Below, in pieces: positions 32,432 through 41,612 of a stretch of 64,000 nucleotides of DNA. Below the pieces are notes generated by a model, which searched no databases, had not been told where the DNA came from, and saw only the letters and a list, made by a program, of their open reading frames with translations. Source of the stretch: Acinetobacter sp. 10FS3-1 (GTDB taxonomy: Bacteria > Pseudomonadota > Gammaproteobacteria > Pseudomonadales > Moraxellaceae); assembly GCF_013343215.1 (NCBI RefSeq), contig NZ_CP039143.1, positions 1,364,001-1,428,000 on the forward strand, written 5' to 3'. Made by a program: the position numbers and the translations under genes. Numbering within the stretch: position 1 is the stretch's first letter; the number at the start of each line of letters is the position of its first letter.

Positions 32432-34388
32432 AACCAAAGATTTAGTGATCTACAAGTCTGAGCGTTTAACTGATAACTCCGACGGTGGTGGTAAATACTC
32501 CGGCGTGGTTGTTCAGGACGGCATCAGCAACAACCTGTTCAATGATGTGTCAGAAATGGATCGAACCATGGGTGATGTCTCCATGCGTAAAGTCTTTCCG
32601 GCAGTTACTACTGAAGACACTGATTTATTGATGGGTGCAACGGTTTTTGTATCTGAGCCACCAGAAGATCCAAACGTCTCAGCACTGTTATTCAGCACCA
32701 AGAACTGGACTGATGAGCGCCAGTCCGCCCAAAACCGGGTAGAAAACTACTTGGCCAAAGGTGGTCAGATTGCCGGTACGCCGTTGGATACTCACTGGCA
32801 GGGTATGTCATCGCTTCAAGTCGCTATGTTTCCGCAAGAAGTTGAATCATCTGTTGGGGATACGATTGTTCTGATTAGTGATGAAGGTAAGGCCTTAGAG
32901 CGCGAGCAGTATGTGCGTATCACTAAAGTTGAAACCCGTACCGCAGTCATGGTCATCGATGGTAAAAACATTGAATACAAGGTTGCTACGTATTCCTTGA
33001 ATGATGCTCTTGAAGTTGACTTTGTCGGATTATCAGCACGCCAGTGGTACAACGGTGAAAAATCAAAAACCATCATCCGCGATACCATTGTGGCGGATAC
33101 TGGCTTGTATTACTCATCGACTGCACTGGCATCTGATGCGAATGTGGGTGAGTTTACAGTCGATGCTAAAAGCATCTTTGCCCAACTGATTCCATCGGCT
33201 CAGACTGAAACACCGATTATTGATGTCAATGCGGCTGGTGAAAGTGTGGTACTGGTGGCGGGTAATGAAGACGCGATTACTGTTAATTATCCAAATATGG
33301 TAATTGGTGTTAGTCAGAATCTCTATATTGGCTCTGCAGTGATTCCATCCAGTGTGACTTTCACCTTGCAAGGCCAGCAGATCACCGATCAGGGTGGCCT
33401 GCTTAAAAATACTCAAGGCACTCAAGTCGGCACAATTGATTATCAGCGTGGTTTGATTCAATGGACTGCGGCAGCACCAGCCGGCACCATGAGCCTGAAT
33501 ATCACGTTCAAGCCTGCCGCTGCACCAAATCAGTATTATCAAAGCGATGCATTTCCGGTGACTCAGAATAACCAAGGCACCAACTGGACCGGAGTGTTAA
33601 TTCCGATTCCTGCACCGGGTGCTTTGTCGATCTCATATATGAGTCAAGGCAAGTTTTACGAGCTTAAAGATGATGGTTCAGGACAATTAAAAGCCTCGAG
33701 CCCATCCTTTGGTTCGGGCATGATTAATTATGAAACTGGATCTTGGCTACTCACCACAGGTGCTTTGCCGGATGTGGATACACCAATCTTGCTGAACTGG
33801 GGTACACCGATTGTTACCTTTGTTCGATCAAACTTAAGTGTTGAAAAGGCTGCATTTGAGTTTGATTTAGGGCGATTAGGCGTATTGCCAGGTGTCACGA
33901 TTAACTGGACGCTTGAAGGCAAAGCCAAAACAGCGACTTCCAATGCTCGGGGTAAATTTACTGGTGATGCTAAAGGTGAAATTAACTATTCCGCGGGTAC
34001 TGGAAAAATCATTCCATATGAGTTGCCACAAAAAGGTACGATTTTTTCGGTGATCTATAACTATGGATCATCACTTGAACAGACCAAAATGGATGTTGTG
34101 CCAGATCCAAGGCAAAAGCTCACCTTCACCATTGGTACAGGGTCAGCGATCCAGCCTAACAGTGTATATCTGGAAATTCCCGTACAGAGTGCTGACCGGA
34201 AAATAGCAGGAACAGTGCGGCTATCTGACGTGCCAGTTGATGCAACTATGGGGGAACTTGTCAATAGTCGCGGACAAGTACAAGGCAAGATTATCTATGT
34301 TACGGGCGCGGTTGAAGTTACACCACAAAGCACAGCGAATAGATTTGTGTCGATCTATACACCTACAAATGTCTACGGCGCTGCATAG
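32418..34388 (+). CDS. Large beta-rich tail structural protein with repeats (656 aa)
   Basis: No family recognised. The motif G-x-I-x-Y-x-x-G recurs at residues 338, 434, 520 and 623 (GTIDYQRG, GMINYETG, GEINYSAG, GKIIYVTG), i.e. about every 95 residues, suggesting four Ig-like or carbohydrate-binding-like beta domains after a distinct N-terminal half. It lies between the tape measure and the tail hub. Possible side-tail or baseplate component. Confidence 0.6.
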   Translation: MMAIETKDLVIYKSERLTDNSDGGGKYSGVVVQDGISNNLFNDVSEMDRTMGDVSMRKVFPAVTTEDTDLLMGATVFVSEPPEDPNVSALLFSTKNWTDERQSAQNRVENYLAKGGQIAGTPLDTHWQGMSSLQVAMFPQEVESSVGDTIVLISDEGKALEREQYVRITKVETRTAVMVIDGKNIEYKVATYSLNDALEVDFVGLSARQWYNGEKSKTIIRDTIVADTGLYYSSTALASDANVGEFTVDAKSIFAQLIPSAQTETPIIDVNAAGESVVLVAGNEDAITVNYPNMVIGVSQNLYIGSAVIPSSVTFTLQGQQITDQGGLLKNTQGTQVGTIDYQRGLIQWTAAAPAGTMSLNITFKPAAAPNQYYQSDAFPVTQNNQGTNWTGVLIPIPAPGALSISYMSQGKFYELKDDGSGQLKASSPSFGSGMINYETGSWLLTTGALPDVDTPILLNWGTPIVTFVRSNLSVEKAAFEFDLGRLGVLPGVTINWTLEGKAKTATSNARGKFTGDAKGEINYSAGTGKIIPYELPQKGTIFSVIYNYGSSLEQTKMDVVPDPRQKLTFTIGTGSAIQPNSVYLEIPVQSADRKIAGTVRLSDVPVDATMGELVNSRGQVQGKIIYVTGAVEVTPQSTANRFVSIYTPTNVYGAA

Positions 34389-34396
34389 GAGGAAAT

Positions 34397-36013
34397 ATGT
34401 CTTTTTATTCTCCACAAACATCCGGTATTCGAGGCGATCAGGTTGAGCTGAAAGCTTTTGATGCTGTCGATATACGAGTGAAATACCGCGATACATCCGG
34501 CTCTAACTCAGCAACACACACCGTGACTGCAAACAAGCTTAAGCTGGATTTATCTTCCGGCTTTGATGAACAGATTCTAACAGGTTCTGCGCGTTTTAAG
34601 GTTGGCGCTGATACCTTCTTGGACCGTACTGGCTTGCTGTATCGCAATGTGAATCCAACCAATAATAGTGGGATTCAGTCTGGTGTCATTCAATATGGCA
34701 CTGGTATTGTTGAAATTGATTCCTGGACGCCTAATGCAGATAACACCATTACTCTGGAATCCCTGACTACAACAACTGATATGTTGCCAGTTAATAAGAT
34801 CAGTTTCAGAACGCCAATCATGCCGATCCGGCCACAATCCCTAACTGTGGTTGTGGGTACTATTGAGCATGGTCAATTAACACTAACTGCAGATGAAAAC
34901 GGGGTGATTGAAACCAGCCGGGCGCATGGTCAAGTGAACTGGGATAATGGTTTTGTCACGATTTACTTCTACACCAAAACTAAGATCACCGAAGAAAATC
35001 GGGCAGAGATTGAAGCGAATGACTGGTACGATCCGCTGCTTGAATATGATGAGTTGGATGGCCGTTATATCAATATTCCAGTTTGGGTCGATGCTTCATC
35101 AGTACGTTATAACGCAGTCGCTTATACCTATATTCCGCTTGATTCTGAAATTCTCGGCTTATCAGCTACCCGTTTACCGATCGATGGCCGGGTGCCAATT
35201 TTCCGGGTCGGTGGCATTGGAATCGTCAGTTCAAGCAAAGTGCAAGAGCTACCCAGTGCAATTGCAGGTACCACCTATGATTTGAATGATCAGCGCATTT
35301 CATGGGCAGAGCTTGAAGACAGCAACGGTACGAAAGTAGGTTTTGATTTATACACAGTTGATTATGACTATGGTCGAGTAACTCTGGGCGGTGACTTTGT
35401 ACTGAGTAATCTATTTGCCCCGCTGACAGTGAAATACCGCTATCAGGACATGGGCCTGATCCGTGATGTACAGATCAATGGCCAGCTAACCTTTACCAAG
35501 CCTTTAACCCATAACTATGATGCGGTGGATACCATTGTTGGATCTGCTTTAGTCATCGGTGACATGCAAGCGCGCTACACACGTAAATTTGTGCAGCAGT
35601 CATGGAACAATGCCTGGGCAGATGAGGCGACTGGCGGCGGTATCTCGGCAAACTACAATGATGCTCTGTATCCAATTGTTGTAACGAACAAAGGCGCAAT
35701 TCAGGAGCGCTGGGCGCTGATATTTACTGATGCAACAAACTTCCGTTGTGTTGGTGAATATTCAGGGCAAATCGGTACTGGCAGCGTGAATGCAGATTTT
35801 GCACCGATTAACCCTGTGACTGGTTTGCCTTATTTCACAGTAAAAAAGGAAGGCTGGGGCGCAGGTTGGGCAAATGGTAACGTTTTGCGCTTTAACACTG
35901 TAGCTGCAAACTTCCCAGTTTGGGTGATTCGTACAGTGAAGCAATCTGAGCCAGCTGTGCTGTCTGACCAGTTTCAGATCATGCTGCGTGGTGACATTGA
36001 CCGCGTGGTTTAA
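34397..36013 (+). CDS. Large beta-rich tail structural protein, related to the preceding one (538 aa)
   Basis: Carries the same G-x-[IV]-x-[YW]-x-x-G element (GVIQYGTG at 96, GQVNWDNG at 178, and a DYDYGRVTL element near 330). AGGAGG precedes the ATG, eight bases after the upstream stop. The C-terminal ~150 residues differ (TNFRCVGEYSGQIG). Probably a second copy of the same tail fold with a different tip. Confidence 0.6.
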   Translation: MSFYSPQTSGIRGDQVELKAFDAVDIRVKYRDTSGSNSATHTVTANKLKLDLSSGFDEQILTGSARFKVGADTFLDRTGLLYRNVNPTNNSGIQSGVIQYGTGIVEIDSWTPNADNTITLESLTTTTDMLPVNKISFRTPIMPIRPQSLTVVVGTIEHGQLTLTADENGVIETSRAHGQVNWDNGFVTIYFYTKTKITEENRAEIEANDWYDPLLEYDELDGRYINIPVWVDASSVRYNAVAYTYIPLDSEILGLSATRLPIDGRVPIFRVGGIGIVSSSKVQELPSAIAGTTYDLNDQRISWAELEDSNGTKVGFDLYTVDYDYGRVTLGGDFVLSNLFAPLTVKYRYQDMGLIRDVQINGQLTFTKPLTHNYDAVDTIVGSALVIGDMQARYTRKFVQQSWNNAWADEATGGGISANYNDALYPIVVTNKGAIQERWALIFTDATNFRCVGEYSGQIGTGSVNADFAPINPVTGLPYFTVKKEGWGAGWANGNVLRFNTVAANFPVWVIRTVKQSEPAVLSDQFQIMLRGDIDRVV

Positions 36014-36029
36014 AGGTTAAATCAAATAT

Positions 36030-36053
36030 GACCGCTTTATGCGGTCTTTTTTT
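36030..36053 (+). terminator. Terminator in the tail module
   Basis: GACCGC (36030-36035) / GCGGTC (36041-36046) and seven T residues. Confidence 0.85.
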
Positions 36054-36067
36054 ATGAGCAAAAGAAT

Positions 36068-37294
36068 ATGACGATGAAGCAAACACAAACAAAAGTATTT
36101 AGATTCTCTGATGTAGACTTGGACCTAACTCCAGCAAGTAAAATTAAGCTTCCTATAGCATTTAAGAAAATTCTATCAAGTGGCTACAATACTCAAATTG
36201 TTTCAAGCGTTAGTGTGAGTGGGGGTAGCGTTACTTTAAGTTATGGTGTATCACACGGCTATGTGGCTGGCCGTGTCTTAAAAGTCAATGCACCTGAACT
36301 TTTAAGCATTAATGGTGGTGAGTTTGTCATTGATAGCGTAACGGATAATACTGTTAGTTTAACAATTGACGACGCACCATCTCTAATTACAGGTGGGTTT
36401 ACAACATTGGTTGCCCCGCTAGGGTGGCAGCTATGTTATGAGTCTGAAAGCACATTTGTTCATCTCTACAAGTTAAAGAATCTTAATGGGTCCGAATTGT
36501 ACTGTCGAATGGTTTTTAGTATGGCAAACGGTGCCACAGCTAGAAGTATGATACAAGCGACTTTAGGTCACACTGCAGATGAATCTACAGGAGTCATCAC
36601 AGATCAACAATCAAGCGCACAAGGCTTAACAAATACTATAATAGACAATAATTCAGGCTCAATCTGGAAGTTGGCTAAATATGCGAACTCAACACACAAT
36701 AATTTCACTCACGCACAAGGATTATCTTTATTCCAAGACACTGTAATTATTGGCAGTCAGTTCCACTTGCTCGGTTTGATAACATACATTAGTGAGAACA
36801 AAGGGTTCTTTGGTTTTGCGCCAGCAGCCACTCTTTCTTATGAAAAACTTAACTATCCAGTTAATTTTGCAAGTACATTATCAGCCATTTACTCTGAAGA
36901 TGCAGGTTGGTATTTAAGTAATAATAACTGGAATATCAATGGCATAAAAGTAATAGCTCGACCATATATCTCGACTGGTGCAGCACCAACTCACACCTAT
37001 CCCACAGCAAATGCATCATATTTGCCAAACAATATAGATGGATTTGAAACAAGTATTGCTTACCCCATTGAGCTTTTTGAAGCATCAACAACGCAGTTTT
37101 TAGGTTTTGTCTCGGGCGGCTTGTATAGATGGGCTCACTCATCCTCCAATCTACCAGGACCAACAGAGCTACCAAAACTAACAACAGATGTGGATTTTAA
37201 CAATCCAATTTACATTCACAACGGTGGATTTAATGGGCCTTCTTCTAGTTTTTGGTTTGTGGCACCAGTTGAGGAGATAAGAATTGAAGGTTAA
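36068..37294 (+). CDS. Putative tail fibre or tip protein (408 aa)
   Basis: Beta-rich, Ser/Thr/Asn-rich product with no family I can name. Residues 50-120 look like a beta-sandwich (SGGSVTLSYGVSHGYVAG). Its base composition is more AT-rich than the preceding tail genes, as is common for exchanged receptor-recognition genes. Placed after a terminator and before the tail hub, it is a candidate host-range determinant. Confidence 0.5.
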   Translation: MTMKQTQTKVFRFSDVDLDLTPASKIKLPIAFKKILSSGYNTQIVSSVSVSGGSVTLSYGVSHGYVAGRVLKVNAPELLSINGGEFVIDSVTDNTVSLTIDDAPSLITGGFTTLVAPLGWQLCYESESTFVHLYKLKNLNGSELYCRMVFSMANGATARSMIQATLGHTADESTGVITDQQSSAQGLTNTIIDNNSGSIWKLAKYANSTHNNFTHAQGLSLFQDTVIIGSQFHLLGLITYISENKGFFGFAPAATLSYEKLNYPVNFASTLSAIYSEDAGWYLSNNNWNINGIKVIARPYISTGAAPTHTYPTANASYLPNNIDGFETSIAYPIELFEASTTQFLGFVSGGLYRWAHSSSNLPGPTELPKLTTDVDFNNPIYIHNGGFNGPSSSFWFVAPVEEIRIEG

Positions 37295-37640
37295 ATTATT
37301 TCGAGCGCATTTTTCTAATTATGATGTATCAAATATCATCCTTGCACAAAAGAAATATAGATTGATTCCTTTGCCGATACGCATGTTTTGCCCCAGAACA
37401 CCTAATCAGGGATTTGGTCGAATTAAAGGGAATATAAAAAAGATGGGGCAGCAGTATCAGTACGCTAAAATCTGTTGTTTTGATAAAGCATCAAGATTGC
37501 TTTTATGGGAGGTGAGTCCAACAAAAAATGGCGCATATCACTTCAGAAACATAAAAGAGGGAGTTGAGTATTTCATCATAGCATTTGATTTAAATAATCA
37601 ATACAACGCGGTTATTCAAGATAATGTGGTGGCAAAATGA
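37284..37640 (+). CDS. Hypothetical tail-module protein (118 aa)
   Basis: TTG start at 37284 with GAGGAG seven bases upstream inside the previous gene; 11-bp overlap with that gene. Beta-rich C-terminus (GAYHFRNIKEGVEYFIIAFDLNN) resembling a CarboxypepD-like sandwich. Overlaps the next gene by 4 bp (ATGA). Confidence 0.6.
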   Translation: MKVKLFRAHFSNYDVSNIILAQKKYRLIPLPIRMFCPRTPNQGFGRIKGNIKKMGQQYQYAKICCFDKASRLLLWEVSPTKNGAYHFRNIKEGVEYFIIAFDLNNQYNAVIQDNVVAK

Positions 37641-38023
37641 GTAAAACATCTATCAATGCTCGGCTTGCCATGATTCAAGCCTTTGCAAATTTTATGGATA
37701 ACGGTAGCCAAAGTGCTACCGTTATTTTTTATGAAGGTGTTCAGCCTGCAAATACATCAGTTGCAGCAGATTCAAATAATGCTTTGGTCACTTTGGTTTT
37801 TCCTGAGCCATGCATTAAAGAAACCACACCAACTTATGTTGAATTACACCCAACTGACACAGGCTCGGTTATTAAGACTGGTACAGCCACATGGGCGCGT
37901 ATTTTTAACGGTGCGGGCGAGGTGGCAGCAGATCTAACTGTGGGTACTGATATATCACTGGCAAATAGCAATTTAGTCGTGGGCGGCACGCTGTTTATCC
38001 AGTCCATCAAACTTAGACCGTAA
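37637..38023 (+). CDS. Hypothetical tail-module protein (128 aa)
   Basis: ATG overlapping the upstream stop. A long helix at the N-terminus (SINARLAMIQAFANFMDNG) then beta strands. Codons ~21-31 form a perfect 11-bp hairpin with a T-run (37698-37730). Function unknown. Confidence 0.6.
   Translation: MSKTSINARLAMIQAFANFMDNGSQSATVIFYEGVQPANTSVAADSNNALVTLVFPEPCIKETTPTYVELHPTDTGSVIKTGTATWARIFNGAGEVAADLTVGTDISLANSNLVVGGTLFIQSIKLRP
37698..37730 (+). terminator. Terminator-shaped hairpin inside a tail gene
   Basis: ATAACGGTAGC (37698-37708) / GCTACCGTTAT (37715-37725), six-base loop, T-run to 37730. Lies inside codons of the gene at 37637. Confidence 0.5.
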
Positions 38024-38040
38024 CTGAAAAGGGTGCTCAT

Positions 38041-40128
38041 GTGGATTTTAAAAATAAGCTCGGCACCGTTGATGCTCACAACCTAAACTTAAACTTTAAG
38101 CCTGATAATACTGACAGCCATAACATCATTCTGAATTTTGAGCATCTGGCCGATGGCTCAACCAATCTCAATTTTGGCGATGATGTTACAGCTGTAATCG
38201 ATACGGTACTCGATGCTGAATTCTCATTTGAAATTAACGCAGTGTATGCGGAGAGTGGTGCGAATACTGCGGTCATAGATACGGTACTCGACACTGGATT
38301 TAGCTTTGATGCAGTTGCTGTATTTAGTGAAAACACTGATGTTATTGGCCAGATCGATACGATTTTAGATACCAATTTTAGCTTTGAAATCGAAGCAGTA
38401 TTTAATGAAAATCTGTGCACCATTGATACGGTTTTAGATACTGATTTTAAATTTGAAGTTAAAGCATTATTCGACATCAACCATCTGGTCGGGGTGTCTT
38501 ATGGTTTTGACATGCGATATCAGAAAGCGATTGCATGCCTGAGCACCTCAGAAATACCGTGGGCCAAACCAGTATTAAGAGTCTCAAATGAGGCTCTTTT
38601 TTATGACCAGGGTTTGGTGATTTCCAATCAGGCAGATATCCAGTATGAGCAGGCAGGGTCATTAACCCGGGCGATTAGATCCATACATGAGCAAGCAACC
38701 GGTTTAAGTTCTGATGCATATGTGGTTTGGGAAGAAGGTGATAAACGCTTTATTCATCAGCGCTACCTGCATGAAGAAACGATCAAACTGCGGCATAACC
38801 GGCAAACGGTCTGGCAGGAAATGATCCGTCGGCGTAAGACTTTTACTTACTCACATGAAGTGGCTCAAGTATTTGAGCACCGTTTTTCATTTGAGTGGGA
38901 TAATGGCCTGGAGATTGTTACCAAGTCAGATTTGCCTTGGGATAAAGCCAAAGCAATTCACTACAGAAAGCATCCTGTTCAACCATGGCCAAAGCCTGAA
39001 TTACCCAAATATGAAGGTAGTACGGATCTCAATTTTATCTGTCTCTGTCATGACGTTGATTCACATGATGTTGTTTTAAATTTTGGCGCAGATGACTGTA
39101 TCCCAGCACTGCCAAAACGAAACTGGTGGTATATCGTGAATACATTAACAGCCGAGCGATTGGATACCGGCGAGAAGATTCAAGTGATTGATGGCAGCTA
39201 CACTACCAGCAGGTCACAGTGGTGCTGGACTTACTCGATTACCGTGGCTCACACGGAAAAAGACAAGCTGCAGCCGATTAACAGTCAGCCAGTGATTCTC
39301 AAAGTCACAATCAATGGGTTCGAACATCATATTCTACTGGAAGATCCAGAGGAAACCCGTCGCTTTGCCAGTGTTTTATACACTTATCCGGGTCGAAGCG
39401 TGACCGCTTTGAACTCAGATAAGTACGGGCCAACACGCTCATTCATTCAGGATAACGAACGCACCTCTGTTCAACTGGTTCAGACTGAGATTGATCGGGC
39501 GAATAGCGGTACCAACCTGGACTGGAAGCTAATTGATGAGCTAGGCTGGATCGTACCGGTTGAAAGCTTGAGCTATGCCGAACTTGCACCAATTGATGCA
39601 ATAAAGCAGGTGGTTGATGCAGGTGGTGGTTTTATCTATAGCCAGAAAGCGGGTAATACGCTGACTATCTTACCCCGGTACCAGAAAGGCTACTGGGATT
39701 CGATGACGGTAGAGGATTACGACATTCTGCTATCTGAAAGCCTGGTCATGCAGCAGACCATTAAACAGAACGATGAATATATTGCTGACTTTAACGCCAT
39801 CACAGTGGTGAATAGTCGTAGTGGTGAAAGCCTGAAAGTACAGCAGCGTGGCACCTCGGGTGATGTACCGCTTGAGACGGTCACAGGTCCATTGTTTAAT
39901 GTGGTATCGGGTGCCAGCTATGGCAAAAATGAACTGGTCAAAGCTAATATTCAAGAGCTGCATACTTTCTCGGATATTCCGGTCAGTCAAGAAATTGGCG
40001 AGATGCTACCCGGTAAATCGATTGCATTTAATGGCCAGTGGTGGGGCGTGATTGATGGGGTGAGTGGCAGTTTCTCGCATGAAAAGGTGAATGAAACCAT
40101 TATCGTGGAGCGCATTAGCCGTGAGTAA
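38041..40128 (+). CDS. Tail hub-like protein with N-terminal repeats (695 aa)
   Basis: GTG start at 38041. Residues 52-144 hold four copies of I-D-T-[VI]-L-D-x-x-F-x-F-[ED]-x-x-A at 23-26-residue spacing. The C-terminal half (~365-695), with DAGGGFIYSQKAGNTLTILPRYQKGYW and PVSQEIGEMLPGKSIAFNGQWWGVIDG, resembles phage tail hub/baseplate proteins. It contains a third terminator-shaped hairpin at 38577-38603. It probably links the tail tip to receptor-binding parts. Confidence 0.7.
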   Translation: MDFKNKLGTVDAHNLNLNFKPDNTDSHNIILNFEHLADGSTNLNFGDDVTAVIDTVLDAEFSFEINAVYAESGANTAVIDTVLDTGFSFDAVAVFSENTDVIGQIDTILDTNFSFEIEAVFNENLCTIDTVLDTDFKFEVKALFDINHLVGVSYGFDMRYQKAIACLSTSEIPWAKPVLRVSNEALFYDQGLVISNQADIQYEQAGSLTRAIRSIHEQATGLSSDAYVVWEEGDKRFIHQRYLHEETIKLRHNRQTVWQEMIRRRKTFTYSHEVAQVFEHRFSFEWDNGLEIVTKSDLPWDKAKAIHYRKHPVQPWPKPELPKYEGSTDLNFICLCHDVDSHDVVLNFGADDCIPALPKRNWWYIVNTLTAERLDTGEKIQVIDGSYTTSRSQWCWTYSITVAHTEKDKLQPINSQPVILKVTINGFEHHILLEDPEETRRFASVLYTYPGRSVTALNSDKYGPTRSFIQDNERTSVQLVQTEIDRANSGTNLDWKLIDELGWIVPVESLSYAELAPIDAIKQVVDAGGGFIYSQKAGNTLTILPRYQKGYWDSMTVEDYDILLSESLVMQQTIKQNDEYIADFNAITVVNSRSGESLKVQQRGTSGDVPLETVTGPLFNVVSGASYGKNELVKANIQELHTFSDIPVSQEIGEMLPGKSIAFNGQWWGVIDGVSGSFSHEKVNETIIVERISRE
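38577..38603 (+). terminator. Terminator-shaped hairpin inside the tail hub gene
   Basis: AAGAGTCTC / GAGGCTCTT around AAAT, with one T-G pair, followed by T residues; within the coding sequence of the gene at 38041. Confidence 0.4.
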
Positions 40129-40354
40129 TCCTTTATTTGAACTGCGTAAGCTGCTTAATCCGACCCATGCGGAATACATCGGTACCATCACTTCAGTGAA
40201 GCACCCAGAATACCGGGTGCAGATCGATGGAGGCTCTGGTCCTGTACTTTGTACTTCTGGTACAGCCTACAATTTAGGTGCCCGGGTATTTATTGCAAAC
40301 CAAATCATTTTGCGGCCAGCACCAACAGGGCAGCATTCACAAGTAGAAGTTTAA
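40121..40354 (+). CDS. Small tail protein (77 aa)
   Basis: GTG start at 40121 inside the end of the hub gene, GGAG upstream. The product has an OB-like beta pattern (YIGTITSVKHPEYRVQIDGGSG). Located at the end of the tail module, ended by a terminator. Probably a tail-tip or baseplate component. Confidence 0.65.
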   Translation: MSNPLFELRKLLNPTHAEYIGTITSVKHPEYRVQIDGGSGPVLCTSGTAYNLGARVFIANQIILRPAPTGQHSQVEV

Positions 40355-40370
40355 CGATCAACAAAATAAC

Positions 40371-40391
40371 AGCACCTTCGGGTGCTTTTTT
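40371..40391 (+). terminator. Terminator between tail and lysis genes
   Basis: AGCACC, TTCG, GGTGCT (40371-40386) and a T-run. Confidence 0.85.
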
Positions 40392-40434
40392 AATGTCAAT
40401 AATTTAGGGGGATGTATGGCTAAAGGGGATGTAT

Positions 40435-40761
40435 ATGGACTTTCTTAGTCAAGTATTGGAAAGCATAAAGAACCATTCACACATCCTTTTTACGGGTGTG
40501 CTGGGTGCGACTTTTGGCTTTCTATTAAGCAAGGAGCCGACTCGGGATCGCTGGATAGGATTCTTTGCTGGCTTTATTTTATGTGTGGTCTTTGCTAAAC
40601 CGGCAAGTTTATTTCTTGCTAGCGGTAACTACCCAGAACTATTTGGTTTCATTCTGGGTGCTGCTGGTAAAAGTACAGCTGAAGCATTGCTGAGTTTGGC
40701 TCGATCAAGAGTTCTTGGTTTGGTCAAAAAGGAGAATGAAGATGCTGCTAATCATAAGTAA
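40435..40761 (+). CDS. Holin-like membrane protein 1 (108 aa)
   Basis: ATG at 40435 follows AAAGGGG. About two to three hydrophobic segments: ILFTGVLGATFGFLL, WIGFFAGFILCVVFA and PELFGFILGAAG, with a charged C-terminus. It is the first gene after the terminator and directly precedes a second small membrane protein and the endolysin, the standard holin place. Confidence 0.65.
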   Translation: MDFLSQVLESIKNHSHILFTGVLGATFGFLLSKEPTRDRWIGFFAGFILCVVFAKPASLFLASGNYPELFGFILGAAGKSTAEALLSLARSRVLGLVKKENEDAANHK

Positions 40762-41044
40762 GACGGCTTTGGTGTTATTTATAGTTTCGTTTGCCATCAT
40801 GGCATTTCATCCAAAAATTCAACTTCCAAAACATATCGATTTTCTATTGGTGTTGTCGATCCTTTTTGGGGCAGCACTTTTTGTTAAAGATGAGTATTCG
40901 CCCAGTCCAGCTGGAACACTTTTTTACACCACTGTAAGCATTTTATTCGCACTCTTTACCCGACAACTCTATATTTGGGGTAAGGGTGGTGCACGTCCTA
41001 AATTTTTCACTACGGATAAAGATGATGAACACCACTCAAATTAA
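40742..41044 (+). CDS. Holin- or antiholin-like membrane protein 2 (100 aa)
   Basis: ATG at 40742, preceded by AAGGAG, overlapping the end of the previous gene. Three hydrophobic segments (LLIISKTALVLFIVSFAIMAF, IDFLLVLSILFGAALFV, LFYTTVSILFALFT). The C-terminus overlaps the endolysin start. Likely a partner of the preceding holin-like protein. Confidence 0.6.
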   Translation: MLLIISKTALVLFIVSFAIMAFHPKIQLPKHIDFLLVLSILFGAALFVKDEYSPSPAGTLFYTTVSILFALFTRQLYIWGKGGARPKFFTTDKDDEHHSN

Positions 41045-41612
41045 AAAACTCCAGCGAGCAGTAGATGTGCATGATGACGGCATTATTGGTCGTGGCACCC
41101 TGACTGCGGTATTTAAAAAACTAGGTGCCAGCCAATCACGCGCTGAAGAATTGGGTCTTGCTGCTAATGTTCACTTGAAAAACTATGGCATTCTCGATAA
41201 TCCACTTCGCTTCACCCATTTCCTTTCACAACTTGCACATGAGTCGGGCAACTTCCGATACATGGAGGAAATTGCATCCGGTGCAGCATATGAAGGCCGA
41301 AAGGATTTAGGTAATACACAGCCAGGGGATGGGAAACGATTCAAGGGCCGCGGACCAATCCAATTAACTGGCCGCGCAAACTATCGCAAGTATGGCCAGC
41401 AGCTCGGCATTGACTTTGAAAACAATCCAGAGATTGTAGCTATACCAAGTATCGGCCTGATGGTTGCTTGTAAGTTCTGGTCTGATAATGGTTTGAACTC
41501 CTTGGCTGATCAAGACGGCGTGCAGATGATTACACGCCGGATCAATGGCGGTACCAATGGCCTTGCAGACCGTAAAGCTCATCTGGCGAAATTAAGAGGA
41601 TGGATAGTCTAA
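41022..41612 (+). CDS. Endolysin, GH19 chitinase-like with N-terminal peptidoglycan-binding helix region
   Basis: 196 aa; ATG at 41022 or 41025. The N-terminus (IKKLQRAVDVHDDGIIGRGTLTAV) is a peptidoglycan-binding-1 domain. The catalytic domain is GH19-type: FLSQLAHESGNFRYMEE (catalytic Glu in HES), RFKGRGPIQLTGRANYRKYG and ITRRINGGTNGLADR. It would cleave peptidoglycan at lysis. No signal peptide, so holin-dependent. Confidence 0.9.
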   Translation: MMNTTQIKKLQRAVDVHDDGIIGRGTLTAVFKKLGASQSRAEELGLAANVHLKNYGILDNPLRFTHFLSQLAHESGNFRYMEEIASGAAYEGRKDLGNTQPGDGKRFKGRGPIQLTGRANYRKYGQQLGIDFENNPEIVAIPSIGLMVACKFWSDNGLNSLADQDGVQMITRRINGGTNGLADRKAHLAKLRGWIV

